Source: Devosia sp. 66-22 (GTDB lineage: Bacteria > Pseudomonadota > Alphaproteobacteria > Rhizobiales > Devosiaceae). Taken from it: 64,000 nt of DNA. The notes beneath the pieces were generated by a model. That model was not told where the DNA came from. It was given only the letters and a program-made list of their open reading frames with translations, and ran no database searches. A program made the translations under genes and the position numbers. Shown here in pieces: positions 38,095 to 46,891 of this stretch (within the stretch, counting starts at the first letter, position 1; every line of letters starts with the position of its first letter). The stretch spans positions 1-64,000 of the forward strand of contig MKUZ01000026.1 in NCBI GenBank assembly GCA_001899065.1. The letters are read 5' to 3'.

Positions 38095-40014
38095 ATGGCC
38101 AACAGGGACGGCAAGGGCGGACGCGGTCTTGGCGCAAGGCTGCGCTACGAGTTCGATAAATCCATGGCCGCCGGCCCGATCGCGCTGATCGGCTGGCTGG
38201 CGGTGCTGTCGATCATCCTCATCGTCATTGCCGGCGCGGTGATCACGCTGCTGGGCATCACCCCCGAAGGCTCCGGCCCGCTCGATTTCGGCGAGGCCGT
38301 GTGGGAGAGCCTGATGCGTACGCTCGACGCCGGCACCATGGGCGCCGACGCGGGCTGGGCCTTCCGCTGGGTGATGCTGCTGGTGACGCTGGGCGGCATC
38401 TTCGTGGTGGCGACGCTCATCGGCGTCCTCTCTTCGGGCCTCGAGGGCAAGCTCGACGAACTGCGCAAGGGCCGCTCGATCGTGCTCGAGAAGGACCACA
38501 CCATCATCCTCAACTGGTCGGCCTCGATCTTCGACATCATCGCCGAGCTCACCATCGCCAATCAGTCGCGCCGCCGGCCGCGCATCGTCATCATGGCCGA
38601 CCGCGACAAGGTGGAGATGGAAGACGAGATCGCCCAGAAGGTGCCCAATCTGCGCAACACCCGCATCATCTGCCGCTCCGGCGATCCGACGGATCTGGGC
38701 GACCTCGCGATCACGAGCCCGCAGACGTCGCGCTCGATCATCGTCGTGTCGCCCGAGGCCGAGGACCCCGACAGCCGCGTCATCAAGACCGTGCTGGCGT
38801 TGATTCATGATCCCGATCGCCGCGCCGAAAAGTACCAGATCGCCGCCGAGATCCGCGACGGCAAGAATGCCGAGCTGGCCCAGGTGGTGGGCGGCAACGA
38901 ACTGCAGCTCGTGCTCGCCGACGACCTCATCGCGCGCATCGTCGTCCATTCCTCGCGCCAGTCGGGCCTGAGCGCGGTCTATTCCGAGCTGCTCGATTTC
39001 GACGGCAGCGAAATCTACACCATCGAGCAGAAGGCCATCGAGGGCTCGAGCTTCGGCGACGCCATGATGGCCTATGACAGCTCGACGCTGATCGGCGTCA
39101 CCGATGCCGAGGGCAAGGTCTGGCTCAATCCGCCGATGGAGACCGCCATCCGCCCGGGCATGAAGGCCATCCTCATCGCCGAGGACGACAGCACCATCGA
39201 GGTGACGGCGAGCCCGCTCAATGTCGACCACACCGCCATCGCGCTCTACCGGCGGCAGGAGCAGACCGCCGAGCGCACGCTGCTGCTGGGCTGGAACCGG
39301 CGCGCGCCCATCATCGCCTTCGAGCTGTCGCGCTATGTTGCGCCCGGCAGCATGCTCACCATCGCCGCCGACACGCCGGAGCTGCAGGCCGATGTGTCGA
39401 CGCTGATGATCTCGGGCAGCAATCTGCAGGTCGAATACGGCATCGTCGACACCTCGAGCCGCGCCGCGCTCGAGGGCCTCGACATTCCGTCCTACGATCA
39501 CGTGCTGGTGCTGGGCTATTCCGACCACATGGACCCACAGGCCACCGACACGCGCACCCTGGTGACGCTGCTGCACCTGCGTAAGATCGCGGAAAGCGCC
39601 GGCGCACACATCAACGTCGTCTCCGAGATGATCGACGTGCGCAACCGCGAGCTCGCCGAGGTGACGCGCGCCGACGATTTCGTGGTCAGCAACAAGCTGG
39701 TCAGCCTGATGCTGGCGCAGGCCAGCGAGAACGAGAATATCGGCGCCATCTTCGGCGATTTGCTCGACGAGCAGGGCAGCGAGATCCTTATGCGCAAGGC
39801 CGAAGCCTATCTCGAACTCGGCCAGCCCATGACCTTCTACACCGTCACCGAAGCCTGCCGCCGCCGCGGCGAAGTCGCCCTCGGCTACGTCCGCAAGCGC
39901 CCCGGCATGGAACTGGACGCCCGCAAGATGGGTGGCGTGGTGGTCAATCCCAGGAAGTCCGAAACGCTGACCTACGAGGCCGGCGACAAGATCATCGTGC
40001 TGGCGCGGGAGTAA
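38095..40014 (+). CDS. CASTOR/POLLUX-related putative ion channel
   Basis: The 639-aa protein has two membrane helices (about 26-55 and 91-115) flanking a pore-like WESLMRTLDAGTMGADAGW, then tandem RCK/TrkA-N-like domains (DHTIILNWSASIFDIIAEL; ERTLLLGWNRRAPIIAFEL; SYDHVLVLGYSDHMDPQA). This is the layout of the plant nuclear cation channels CASTOR/POLLUX and their bacterial relatives. Ion selectivity is unknown; the filter does not read as a classical TVGYG potassium filter. Confidence 0.88.
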   Translation: MANRDGKGGRGLGARLRYEFDKSMAAGPIALIGWLAVLSIILIVIAGAVITLLGITPEGSGPLDFGEAVWESLMRTLDAGTMGADAGWAFRWVMLLVTLGGIFVVATLIGVLSSGLEGKLDELRKGRSIVLEKDHTIILNWSASIFDIIAELTIANQSRRRPRIVIMADRDKVEMEDEIAQKVPNLRNTRIICRSGDPTDLGDLAITSPQTSRSIIVVSPEAEDPDSRVIKTVLALIHDPDRRAEKYQIAAEIRDGKNAELAQVVGGNELQLVLADDLIARIVVHSSRQSGLSAVYSELLDFDGSEIYTIEQKAIEGSSFGDAMMAYDSSTLIGVTDAEGKVWLNPPMETAIRPGMKAILIAEDDSTIEVTASPLNVDHTAIALYRRQEQTAERTLLLGWNRRAPIIAFELSRYVAPGSMLTIAADTPELQADVSTLMISGSNLQVEYGIVDTSSRAALEGLDIPSYDHVLVLGYSDHMDPQATDTRTLVTLLHLRKIAESAGAHINVVSEMIDVRNRELAEVTRADDFVVSNKLVSLMLAQASENENIGAIFGDLLDEQGSEILMRKAEAYLELGQPMTFYTVTEACRRRGEVALGYVRKRPGMELDARKMGGVVVNPRKSETLTYEAGDKIIVLARE

Positions 40015-40057
40015 GATGTATCGCTCGTAGAGACGCCGGGCGAGGACGCGATGCCGA

Positions 40058-40519
40058 CTACATCCGGAAATGCCGGGCCTTTGCCGGCAGTTCGCTCGTG
40101 ATCAGCTCGCGGATGCCGTCGGCGAGGGCGGCCAATTGCCAGCGGCGTTCGGCGTCGGGGTCGCCGCCTGCGGCGAAGGCGGCGCGCTGGGCGTAGAGGG
40201 CGGCGCCCATCGAATGGTCGGCCATGTGCGCGGTGGCGACGGCCTGGCCCGTTGCGCGGGCGACGGCGATCGCCACGGGGTCGGTGGCCTGCTGCGCGAC
40301 GCCATGCGCGAGCAGCGACGCCTTCATCGCCTCGCCGGTGGTGGCCGCGCCGCCTTCCCACTTCCGGCCGACCACCAGCGCTCGGCGCAGGCGCTCGTCC
40401 GGCGCACCGGCGAGCGGCAGCACATGCTCGGCGCAGGCGATGGCCCACAGCATGAGTTCCCGGTGCGGCCCGGCACCGAGCGGTCCGCCGCGATGGGCGG
40501 CAACGAAGCGATCGCGCAT
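40058..40519 (-). CDS. Putative immunity protein, Imm5-like
   Basis: The 153-aa, Ala-rich helical protein has HRELMLWAIACAEHVLPL, RRALVVGRKW and ATGQAVATAHMADHSMG, a pattern I associate with the Imm-5 group of polymorphic-toxin immunity proteins. There is no toxin gene beside it, so an immunity role is uncertain. It follows the alpha/beta hydrolase by 8 bp, in a LysR-hydrolase-Imm5 run. Confidence 0.65.
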   Translation of the reverse strand: MRDRFVAAHRGGPLGAGPHRELMLWAIACAEHVLPLAGAPDERLRRALVVGRKWEGGAATTGEAMKASLLAHGVAQQATDPVAIAVARATGQAVATAHMADHSMGAALYAQRAAFAAGGDPDAERRWQLAALADGIRELITSELPAKARHFRM

Positions 40520-40527
40520 GGGTCCCT

Positions 40528-41325
40528 CTAGCTGTCCGACCAGAACGCGAGCAACGCGGCCCGCACCGCGTCGGTCGCATCGAGATTGGCGACGTGGCCG
40601 CCGCGGGGCACATCGACCAGCCGGAAGTTCGGTTTGCGTTGCATGGCCCGCAGCGTGTCGCCAAGGCCGGCATTGACCAGCCGGTCCTCGCCGCAGCGCA
40701 GCAGGAGCACGGGAATGTCGGCGGCTTCCCCGGCGGCGATGAGGTCGTATTGCGTGAGGACGCCCGCCAGCGTCGCGGTCACCTCCGGCCGCACCTCGCG
40801 CAGCATCTTCTCGATCAGCCGCTGCGCCGCAGGGTCGCGCGAGGTGGTCCGCGCGGCGAGGGCAGCGAGCGCGTTGCCGCCGAGCAGCCGGTGACCGGCA
40901 GCGATCACCCGGTGGCCGCCGATGCGCGGCAGGCGGATCGCATAGGTCGTACCGAACGTGGCGAGCGTGCGGAAGCGGCGCGCCGGCAGCATCTCGAGCG
41001 CCACGATGCCGCCCAGCGAATTGCCCACCCAGTGGACGCGGTCGGCCCCGGCGTCGTCGAGCATTTCGGCGAGGTCGGCCGCGAGGCGCGCGATGCTCAG
41101 GCTTGTCTCCGTCGGCGGTTCCGGCGTTGCCGAGCGGCCATGGCCGCGCAGATGCGGCACCAGGACCCGATGGCCCAGTCCGGCGAAGAAGGCCGCGTCG
41201 GCGGCGAACTGCTCGCCCGTCGCCGCGAGGCCGTGGCAGAGCACGATCGGTGTCGCCCGGCCGTGACCGGCCTCGTCATAGGCAAGCTGCACGCCGTCGC
41301 TGCTGGTGAAGGTGTGCGCTCTCAT
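40528..41325 (-). CDS. Alpha/beta hydrolase
   Basis: The 265-aa cytosolic hydrolase has HGLAATGEQF (oxyanion region), LRGHGRS, nucleophile Ser103 in VGNSLGGIVAL, an acid in RCGEDRLV and His in PRGGHVANL. It resembles 3-oxoadipate enol-lactonase-type enzymes but the substrate is unknown. Its ATG overlaps the LysR stop (ATGA), so the start at 41325 is well supported. Confidence 0.88.
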   Translation of the reverse strand: MRAHTFTSSDGVQLAYDEAGHGRATPIVLCHGLAATGEQFAADAAFFAGLGHRVLVPHLRGHGRSATPEPPTETSLSIARLAADLAEMLDDAGADRVHWVGNSLGGIVALEMLPARRFRTLATFGTTYAIRLPRIGGHRVIAAGHRLLGGNALAALAARTTSRDPAAQRLIEKMLREVRPEVTATLAGVLTQYDLIAAGEAADIPVLLLRCGEDRLVNAGLGDTLRAMQRKPNFRLVDVPRGGHVANLDATDAVRAALLAFWSDS

Positions 41326-42194
41326 GCACCCATCTCCGCCAGCAGCCATTCGCGGAACTGCGCGACCTTGCGCGGGATGCGCCGTTGCGTGCTGGTGACG
41401 AACCAGTAGTCGAGATTGGTGCTGGCGCTGAGCGCGAAGGGGCGCTTCAGCCAGCCATCGTTCACCGCCTGGTCGGTCATGCGGTCGACCGCCAGCAGTG
41501 CCGCCTGGCCGGCGAAGGCCGCGTCATAGGCGAGGATGGGGTCGGAGTAGCGTGGTCCGCTCAGCGTCGGCATCGGCACGCCGGCGGCCTCGAACCAGCG
41601 CGTCCAGCTCAGCATCGTCGCGGTGTCGTCGACGACGGGCACGCTGCCCAGATCGGAAGGGTGTTCCAGTGCATGCGGGAAGTCGGGCGCCACCACCGGG
41701 CTGAACGTCGTGCAGCCGAGCGCCTCTGTCCTGACGCCAGGCCAGCGGCCGTCGCCATAGCGGATGGCGCAGTCGATGTCCGAGGTCGCAAGGTCGATCA
41801 GCCGGCCGGTGGCGACGATCCGGAGCTCGATGCCGGGATATTGCGCGGAGAAGTGCGGCAGCCGCCGGATCAGCCAGCGCGACGCGAACACGCTGCCCAG
41901 CGTCAGCGTCAGCACGCTGTCGCCCGGCCGCTGCAGCGCGCGCATGCCGTCGGCGAGGCTGGCGAAGCCGCCCGCCAGCAGGGGCCGGGCCTCCTCGAGC
42001 GACGCGGTGGGGCGCAGGCCCTGCGGCGTGCGCTCGAACAGTTCGACCCCCAGCCGCGCCTCGGCCCGCCGGATGTGCTGGCTCACCGCGCCGATGGTGA
42101 CGCCAAGCTCGTCGGCAGCCGGCTTCAGCGCCCCGCTGCGCGCCACAATCTCTATGGCGTGCAAGGCGTTGAGCGGAATCGGGAAGCGCTGCAT
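41322..42194 (-). CDS. LysR-family transcriptional regulator, GcvA type
   Basis: The 290-aa regulator has an N-terminal HTH (LNALHAIEIVARSGALKPAA, VSQHIRRAEARLGVELFER) and a periplasmic-binding-like effector domain (VLTLTLGSVFASRWLIRRLP, IDCAIRYGDGRWPG). It overlaps the hydrolase it precedes. A 15-bp palindrome sits on its start codon, pointing to autoregulation and control of the tiny divergent ORF at 42283. Confidence 0.92.
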   Translation of the reverse strand: MQRFPIPLNALHAIEIVARSGALKPAADELGVTIGAVSQHIRRAEARLGVELFERTPQGLRPTASLEEARPLLAGGFASLADGMRALQRPGDSVLTLTLGSVFASRWLIRRLPHFSAQYPGIELRIVATGRLIDLATSDIDCAIRYGDGRWPGVRTEALGCTTFSPVVAPDFPHALEHPSDLGSVPVVDDTATMLSWTRWFEAAGVPMPTLSGPRYSDPILAYDAAFAGQAALLAVDRMTDQAVNDGWLKRPFALSASTNLDYWFVTSTQRRIPRKVAQFREWLLAEMGA

Positions 42195-42208
42195 ATAGAT
42201 AATCTATA
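42194..42208. promoter_or_regulatory. Palindromic LysR box
   Basis: TATAGAT-A-ATCTATA is a perfect AT-rich 15-bp palindrome overlapping the LysR start and contains a T-N-A arrangement typical of LysR boxes. It stands out in the surrounding high-GC DNA. Confidence 0.6.
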
Positions 42209-42282
42209 GTGCTAGCACAGCTCTTGTCCATTGTCTGGGCCAGCTTCCGGGGGCACCTTCTGGGCACGAAAGGAGAGTTGCC

Positions 42283-42408
42283 ATGCACACAATGTTCACC
42301 ACCCTCCGCCGTCTCCTGGCCTGGCTCAACGAAGTCCAGGACGGTTCGGAGCCGCTTGTCGGCCTGCGCGACTGGGCCGACCGCCCGTCGCACCACCCCT
42401 GCGCGTAA
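42283..42408 (+). CDS. Small 41-aa protein divergent from LysR
   Basis: An ATG with an excellent ribosome site (AAGGAGAG) opens a 41-codon frame beginning MHTMFTTLRRLLAWLNEVQD and ending in SHHPCA. It is amphipathic and basic at the N-terminus. Its position opposite LysR behind a palindromic box supports it being real and LysR-controlled. No family recognised. Confidence 0.55.
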   Translation: MHTMFTTLRRLLAWLNEVQDGSEPLVGLRDWADRPSHHPCA

Positions 42409-42422
42409 GGGGGCGATGGCCC

Positions 42423-43229
42423 CTACTCACACAGCCGCGCCGTGCAGCGCTGCCCATGGCAGCCCAGATCCAGATGCAGATGATCGCGGTGAAGCTCGTT
42501 GGCCTCGGGCCCGAGCACGGTGGTGAAATGCGTGCACGCCGCGTCATGCGCAAAGCGGATGATGCGGCTGCCCTGCTCGACCGTCCCCGGCCAGGCCGCC
42601 TCCACGGTGATCGTGCGGCCGTCCTCGAGCGAAAAGCCGATCACGTCGAGCGCATCGCCGAAGGCGTGGAAGCTGAGATTGCCGCCCTTGGCATTGTTGA
42701 CGTTGCGGCAGGCGTAATTGGTGCCGACATTCACCGTTTCGATGCGCGTGTCCTCGGTCGCCATCAGCCAGCGGTCGACATCGGCCACCCAGCCGGGCAG
42801 TGCCGTTGCCATGCCGCAATCGGTGGTGACCGGCGCATTGAGCGGCACCGAGCGGCCATTGGCGCTGACCGCCTCGAGCGACAGCGGCGATTGCAGCCCG
42901 CATAAATTCTCGTGGATCGGCGGCAGCGCCGAGGCGGTGACCTCGCCATTGAGCACGGCGGGGCAGGCGACCTGATAGTCGCGCGGCGGCGCGGCCGGCT
43001 CTTCCACCGGCGGCTCGGCGGGAGCGGCCGGCGCCACCGGGCCGGCGATCTGCGCCGCGCCCATCGGGTCGGGCCGGTCGCGCGGCAGGTCGAGACCCGC
43101 GGGCGCCTGGGTGGTTGTGGTCGGCTCCGGCCGCTCGCGGGGCAGGGGAGGCCGCTCCTCCTGAGCCGGGGCGGCGCCCGAGAGCGCCAGGAACAGGACG
43201 AGTGCGATCGGGGCCGGAATACGGAGCAT
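42423..43229 (-). CDS. Extensin-like family exported protein
   Basis: The 268-aa protein has a signal peptide (IALVLFLALSGAAPAQ), a Pro/Glu-rich linker (about 24-85) and an extensin-like C-terminal domain. That domain has CGMATALPGWVADVDRW, NLSFHAFGDALDVIGF, HDAACTHFTTVLGPEAN and HRDHLHLDLG. The His/Asp pattern is like that of LAS-type zinc peptidases, suggesting cell wall amidase or peptidase activity; this is inference. Confidence 0.88.
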   Translation of the reverse strand: MLRIPAPIALVLFLALSGAAPAQEERPPLPRERPEPTTTTQAPAGLDLPRDRPDPMGAAQIAGPVAPAAPAEPPVEEPAAPPRDYQVACPAVLNGEVTASALPPIHENLCGLQSPLSLEAVSANGRSVPLNAPVTTDCGMATALPGWVADVDRWLMATEDTRIETVNVGTNYACRNVNNAKGGNLSFHAFGDALDVIGFSLEDGRTITVEAAWPGTVEQGSRIIRFAHDAACTHFTTVLGPEANELHRDHLHLDLGCHGQRCTARLCE

Positions 43230-43358
43230 GCCGGGAGAACGCGCGCCCGCCAGCGCGGGTTGCCTTGGGCCTGTAGGCAGGCTCGCCTCGGCTTCACGCG
43301 CTAGCGGCAACCCCCTAGGATCGCGGCGGGATTCGCGCCCCATGGGATATCCGGACCA

Positions 43359-44612
43359 ATGAACCGCATCACGCATAACTGGGCGGAGCATATCGCCTTC
43401 GCCGCCGCGCACACGCACTTTCCGCGCACTGTCGCCGAGCTGCAGGGCACCGTCCGCACCGCGACGCGGCTCCGGCCGATCGGGGCTCGGCATTCGTTCA
43501 ACGACATCGCCGACACACCGGGCGGCATCGTCTCGCTCCGCGCCCTCGAGCGTCGCATCGAGATCGACACGGCGTCGCGTACCGTCACCGTCGATGCCGG
43601 CATCACCTATGCCCAGCTCTGTCCGGTGCTCGACCGCGCCGGCTGGGCGTTGTTCAATCTCGGCTCCATCCCCGACTTCACCATCGTGGGCGCCGTGGCG
43701 ACCGCGACGCATGGCTCGGGCAATACCAATCGCAATCTCGCCGCTTCGGTCGCCGCGCTCGAATTTGTCGACGCCACGGGCGCGCTCGTTCGCCTCGCGC
43801 GCGGCGATGCCGATTTCGACGGCGCCGTCGTGGGCCTGGGCGCGCTCGGCATCGTCACCACGCTCACGCTCGATCTCGTGCCACGCTTCGAGGTCCGCCA
43901 GAACGTCTATCACGGGCTCGATTTCGAGCGCGTCGTCGGCGCGTTCGATGCGCTGATGGGCAGCGCCTACAGCGTCAGCCTGTTTACGCACTGGAACGGC
44001 GTTCGTGTCGACCAGGCATGGCTCAAGGGTCTCGCCGATGCGCCGCCGCCCCCGGCGGAATTCTTCGGCGGCCGTGCCGCGCCGGCGGAGTCGAGCCCGG
44101 TGATGGGCCGCGACCCGGCCGGCACCACCGGCCAGCTCGGCGTCGTCGGCCCCTGGTACGACCGCCTGACTCACGCGCGCATCGGCGCCATCCCCGAGAT
44201 CGGCTACGAGTACCAGTCCGAATACTTCGTCGCGCGCCACCATGCCGGCGCCGCGATGCGTGCCATCCATGCCATCGAGACGCAGCTTCACCCGGCGCTG
44301 GTCGTCGCCGAGATCCGCACCATTGCCGCCGACGATCTGTGGCTCAGCGTCAATTACGGCGAGGACAGCGTCGGCTTCCACTTCTCATGGCTCCGCGACT
44401 GGGCCGCGGTGCAGCCGGCACTGGCGGCGCTCGAGGCGGCGTTGGCGCCGTTCGCGCCGCGGCCGCATTGGGGCAAGCTGTTCCTGCTGCCGCCCGAGGC
44501 CTTCCTGCCGCGCTATCCGCGCCTCGCCGATTTCCGCGCGCTGGCGCGGCGGCACGATCCGTCCGGCAAGTTCCGCAATGCCTTCCTCGACCGCAATGTC
44601 TTCGGTGCCTAG
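43359..44612 (+). CDS. FAD-dependent alditol (xylitol) oxidase-like protein
   Basis: The 417-aa flavoprotein of the VAO type has an FAD-binding domain with RPIGARHSFNDIADT, where His45 matches the covalently flavinylated His of Streptomyces AldO, and LGSIPDFTIVGAVATATHGS. The C-terminal domain ends in HDPSGKFRNAFLDRNVFG, the ALO/AldO signature. Length matches AldO (418 aa). It should oxidise polyols to aldoses with release of hydrogen peroxide; substrate inferred. Confidence 0.88.
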   Translation: MNRITHNWAEHIAFAAAHTHFPRTVAELQGTVRTATRLRPIGARHSFNDIADTPGGIVSLRALERRIEIDTASRTVTVDAGITYAQLCPVLDRAGWALFNLGSIPDFTIVGAVATATHGSGNTNRNLAASVAALEFVDATGALVRLARGDADFDGAVVGLGALGIVTTLTLDLVPRFEVRQNVYHGLDFERVVGAFDALMGSAYSVSLFTHWNGVRVDQAWLKGLADAPPPPAEFFGGRAAPAESSPVMGRDPAGTTGQLGVVGPWYDRLTHARIGAIPEIGYEYQSEYFVARHHAGAAMRAIHAIETQLHPALVVAEIRTIAADDLWLSVNYGEDSVGFHFSWLRDWAAVQPALAALEAALAPFAPRPHWGKLFLLPPEAFLPRYPRLADFRALARRHDPSGKFRNAFLDRNVFGA

Positions 44613-44904
44613 CCGCATGGCTGGCCTCGTGCGCGCAACCCGGCTATATGTCATCGCATGACAAACGCCGCGTGAGGCTCACGCGGGCGTGAGCGGCGGT
44701 GGACAGGTCAATCACGCCGTGACATAGTTTCGGCGTCGGTCCACCGGACGGTTCGACCTCCATCCGCCGTATCGCCGTTCGGAAGCGCTTGGGAGCTTGG
44801 CGCTGGTTCCGGTCCCCTGCGGCGGCAGCGCCTGCCCGTAAAACTCGCTGCCGCCGCGTTTTGCCGCGTGGCCGGCGGCGCATGCCGCCGGCCCGCCCTG
44901 TCGC

Positions 44905-46035
44905 CTAGTGCTCGAGGCTCGAGAAGAAGGCGTCTACTTCCCTGGCCCAGACCTGCGGCACTTCGAGCGCCGCGAAATGGCCGCCGCTGTCGAGCTCGGT
45001 CCAGCGCGCGATGGTGTTGCCTGCTTCGCTGAAGCGGCGGATGGCGACTTCGTCGCGGCCGAACACGGCCACGCCCGTCGGCACGCCGGAGTTCGGCTTG
45101 GGCGTCCACGCCTCGGGATCATGTGCATTCTCGAAATACAGCCGGATCGACGAGGCCGCGGTGCCGCTGAACCAGTAGACCAGCACATTGGTCAGGAACT
45201 TGTCCTGGGCGATCGCCTTCGGGCTGTCGCCGAAGCCGGCGAACATGTCCCCCAGCCAAGAGATCAGCCCGGCCGGCGAGTCGGTGATGCCGTAGGCCAC
45301 CGTCTGCGGCCGGCTCGACTGCAGCGCGTTGAAGCCGAAGCGTTCGGCCATGAACTGCTGCAGCCGCTGCAGCCGGGTCTTTTCGGCATCGGTGAAGGTC
45401 GCGATATCGTCGGGCTCGATCGGACCCATCGGGATAAAGCCCATCGTCGCCGCATTCACATGCACGCCGATCACACGCTCGGGCGCGGCGCGGCCGATGG
45501 CCGGCGCGATCACCGCGCCTGCGTCGCCGCCCTGCACGCCGAACCGCTCATAGCCCAGCCGCGACATCAGCTCGAGCATGGCGCGCGCGATGCGGCCGTC
45601 GTTCCAGCCGGACTCGCGGGTCGGTCCGGAAAAGCCGAAGCCGGGCAGCGAGGGGATGACGAGGTCGTAGCCGGCAGCGGTCAGCGGATCGATCGCGTCG
45701 AGGAACTCGACGAACGAGCCCGGCCAGCCATGCAGCAGCAGGAGCGGCGTCGCTTTGGCCGCGCCCGACTTGACGTGGAGGAAGTGGATGGTCTGGCCGT
45801 CGATCTCGGTGAGGAACTGCGGATGGCGGTTGATCGCCGCTTCCTGCGCGCGCCAGTCGAAGCCGCTCTTCAGCCGCTCGACCATGCTCGTGACGAAGTC
45901 GGCGGTCGGGCCGGCGCTCCAGCCCGCACCCGGCGCCTCGCTGGCGAACAGCGTATTGGCGAGGCGCTGGTTAAGGTCGGCGAGCTTCTCGTCTGGAATG
46001 GCGATCTTGAACGGGGTGATGGTCATCTGATGCAT
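44905..46035 (-). CDS. Epoxide hydrolase (EHN domain)
   Basis: The 376-aa protein has an N-terminal EHN cap (TPFKIAIPDEKLADLNQRL) and an alpha/beta-hydrolase domain with HGWPGS (102-107), nucleophile Asp171 in GVQGGDAGAV and a C-terminal His in DSGGHFAALE. An Asp nucleophile indicates epoxide hydrolase rather than esterase. It lies 42 bp downstream of the AraC regulator on the same strand, so the two are probably co-transcribed. Confidence 0.92.
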   Translation of the reverse strand: MHQMTITPFKIAIPDEKLADLNQRLANTLFASEAPGAGWSAGPTADFVTSMVERLKSGFDWRAQEAAINRHPQFLTEIDGQTIHFLHVKSGAAKATPLLLLHGWPGSFVEFLDAIDPLTAAGYDLVIPSLPGFGFSGPTRESGWNDGRIARAMLELMSRLGYERFGVQGGDAGAVIAPAIGRAAPERVIGVHVNAATMGFIPMGPIEPDDIATFTDAEKTRLQRLQQFMAERFGFNALQSSRPQTVAYGITDSPAGLISWLGDMFAGFGDSPKAIAQDKFLTNVLVYWFSGTAASSIRLYFENAHDPEAWTPKPNSGVPTGVAVFGRDEVAIRRFSEAGNTIARWTELDSGGHFAALEVPQVWAREVDAFFSSLEH

Positions 46036-46077
46036 CCTTGCTGGAGTTGCGATGCATCCGTTCTAGGATGTGCCCGG

Positions 46078-46770
46078 TCAGCCGGATTGAAGATTTCCGA
46101 CAGTTTGCCGCGCCGCGATCTGCCCAGGCGTCTGGCCCATGATCGCCTTGATCGAGCGGATCATATGCGGCTGGTCCGCATAGCCCAGCGCGAACGCCAC
46201 GTCGGCGGCCGGCCGCCCCTGCGCAATGAGCGCCATCGCCTGCTGCGCCCGCTCGATCTGGGAGAAGGTCTTGTAGGTGAGCCCGGTGGTCTTGAGGAAG
46301 TGCCGCTGCATGGTCCGCTCCGACATCGCCATCGGATGTCCCGAAACGACGGAGGCGACCAGCCGGTTGTCCTCGACGATGCTGCAGCGCAGCAGCTTGG
46401 CCACGAATGCGTCGACGGTCTCGAAGGTGGGGATCTCGAGCACGTCGCTGCCCAGCCAGAACCGGTCGCGGCCGACGCGCTCGAGCAGCACGCCCTGGTC
46501 GCGCATCGTTTCGCCGGGCATCAGCGTCATGTAGCTGCTCGCCTTGAAGCCGATCGAGAGGATCTCGTCGCCGGCGGCGTAATGGTGCGTCACCGCGCTC
46601 GTCGTCAGCCCCGTGCGCAGCACCATCGTGCCGTGCGCCGTCTTCATGATGGCGAAGTCCCAGCATCCGTCGGGGCGGAACTGGATGGTGCCGGCCTCGG
46701 TGAAGACAGTGTGCGTTACGGAATCGATGACCGGCGAGGACCAGCCATCCAGCGTCTTGACGATCTGCAT
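46078..46770 (-). CDS. AraC-family transcriptional regulator
   Basis: The 230-aa protein has a cupin-like N-terminal sensor domain and a C-terminal double HTH (about 130-225: MSERTMQRHFLKTTGLTYKT, GRPAADVAFALGYADQPHMI). It precedes the epoxide hydrolase on the same strand and is the likely regulator of that gene. Confidence 0.9.
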   Translation of the reverse strand: MQIVKTLDGWSSPVIDSVTHTVFTEAGTIQFRPDGCWDFAIMKTAHGTMVLRTGLTTSAVTHHYAAGDEILSIGFKASSYMTLMPGETMRDQGVLLERVGRDRFWLGSDVLEIPTFETVDAFVAKLLRCSIVEDNRLVASVVSGHPMAMSERTMQRHFLKTTGLTYKTFSQIERAQQAMALIAQGRPAADVAFALGYADQPHMIRSIKAIMGQTPGQIAARQTVGNLQSG

Positions 46771-46891
46771 GCGGTACCGTGTGTCTGTCGGAGGCGGACT
46801 GTGACAGATTTGCCGGTCGGCGCAACCATACCACTATGCGGAGGCGGCCGGACAAAGCCCGGCCGCGAAAGACGCAGTTCGATGCAAAGGC

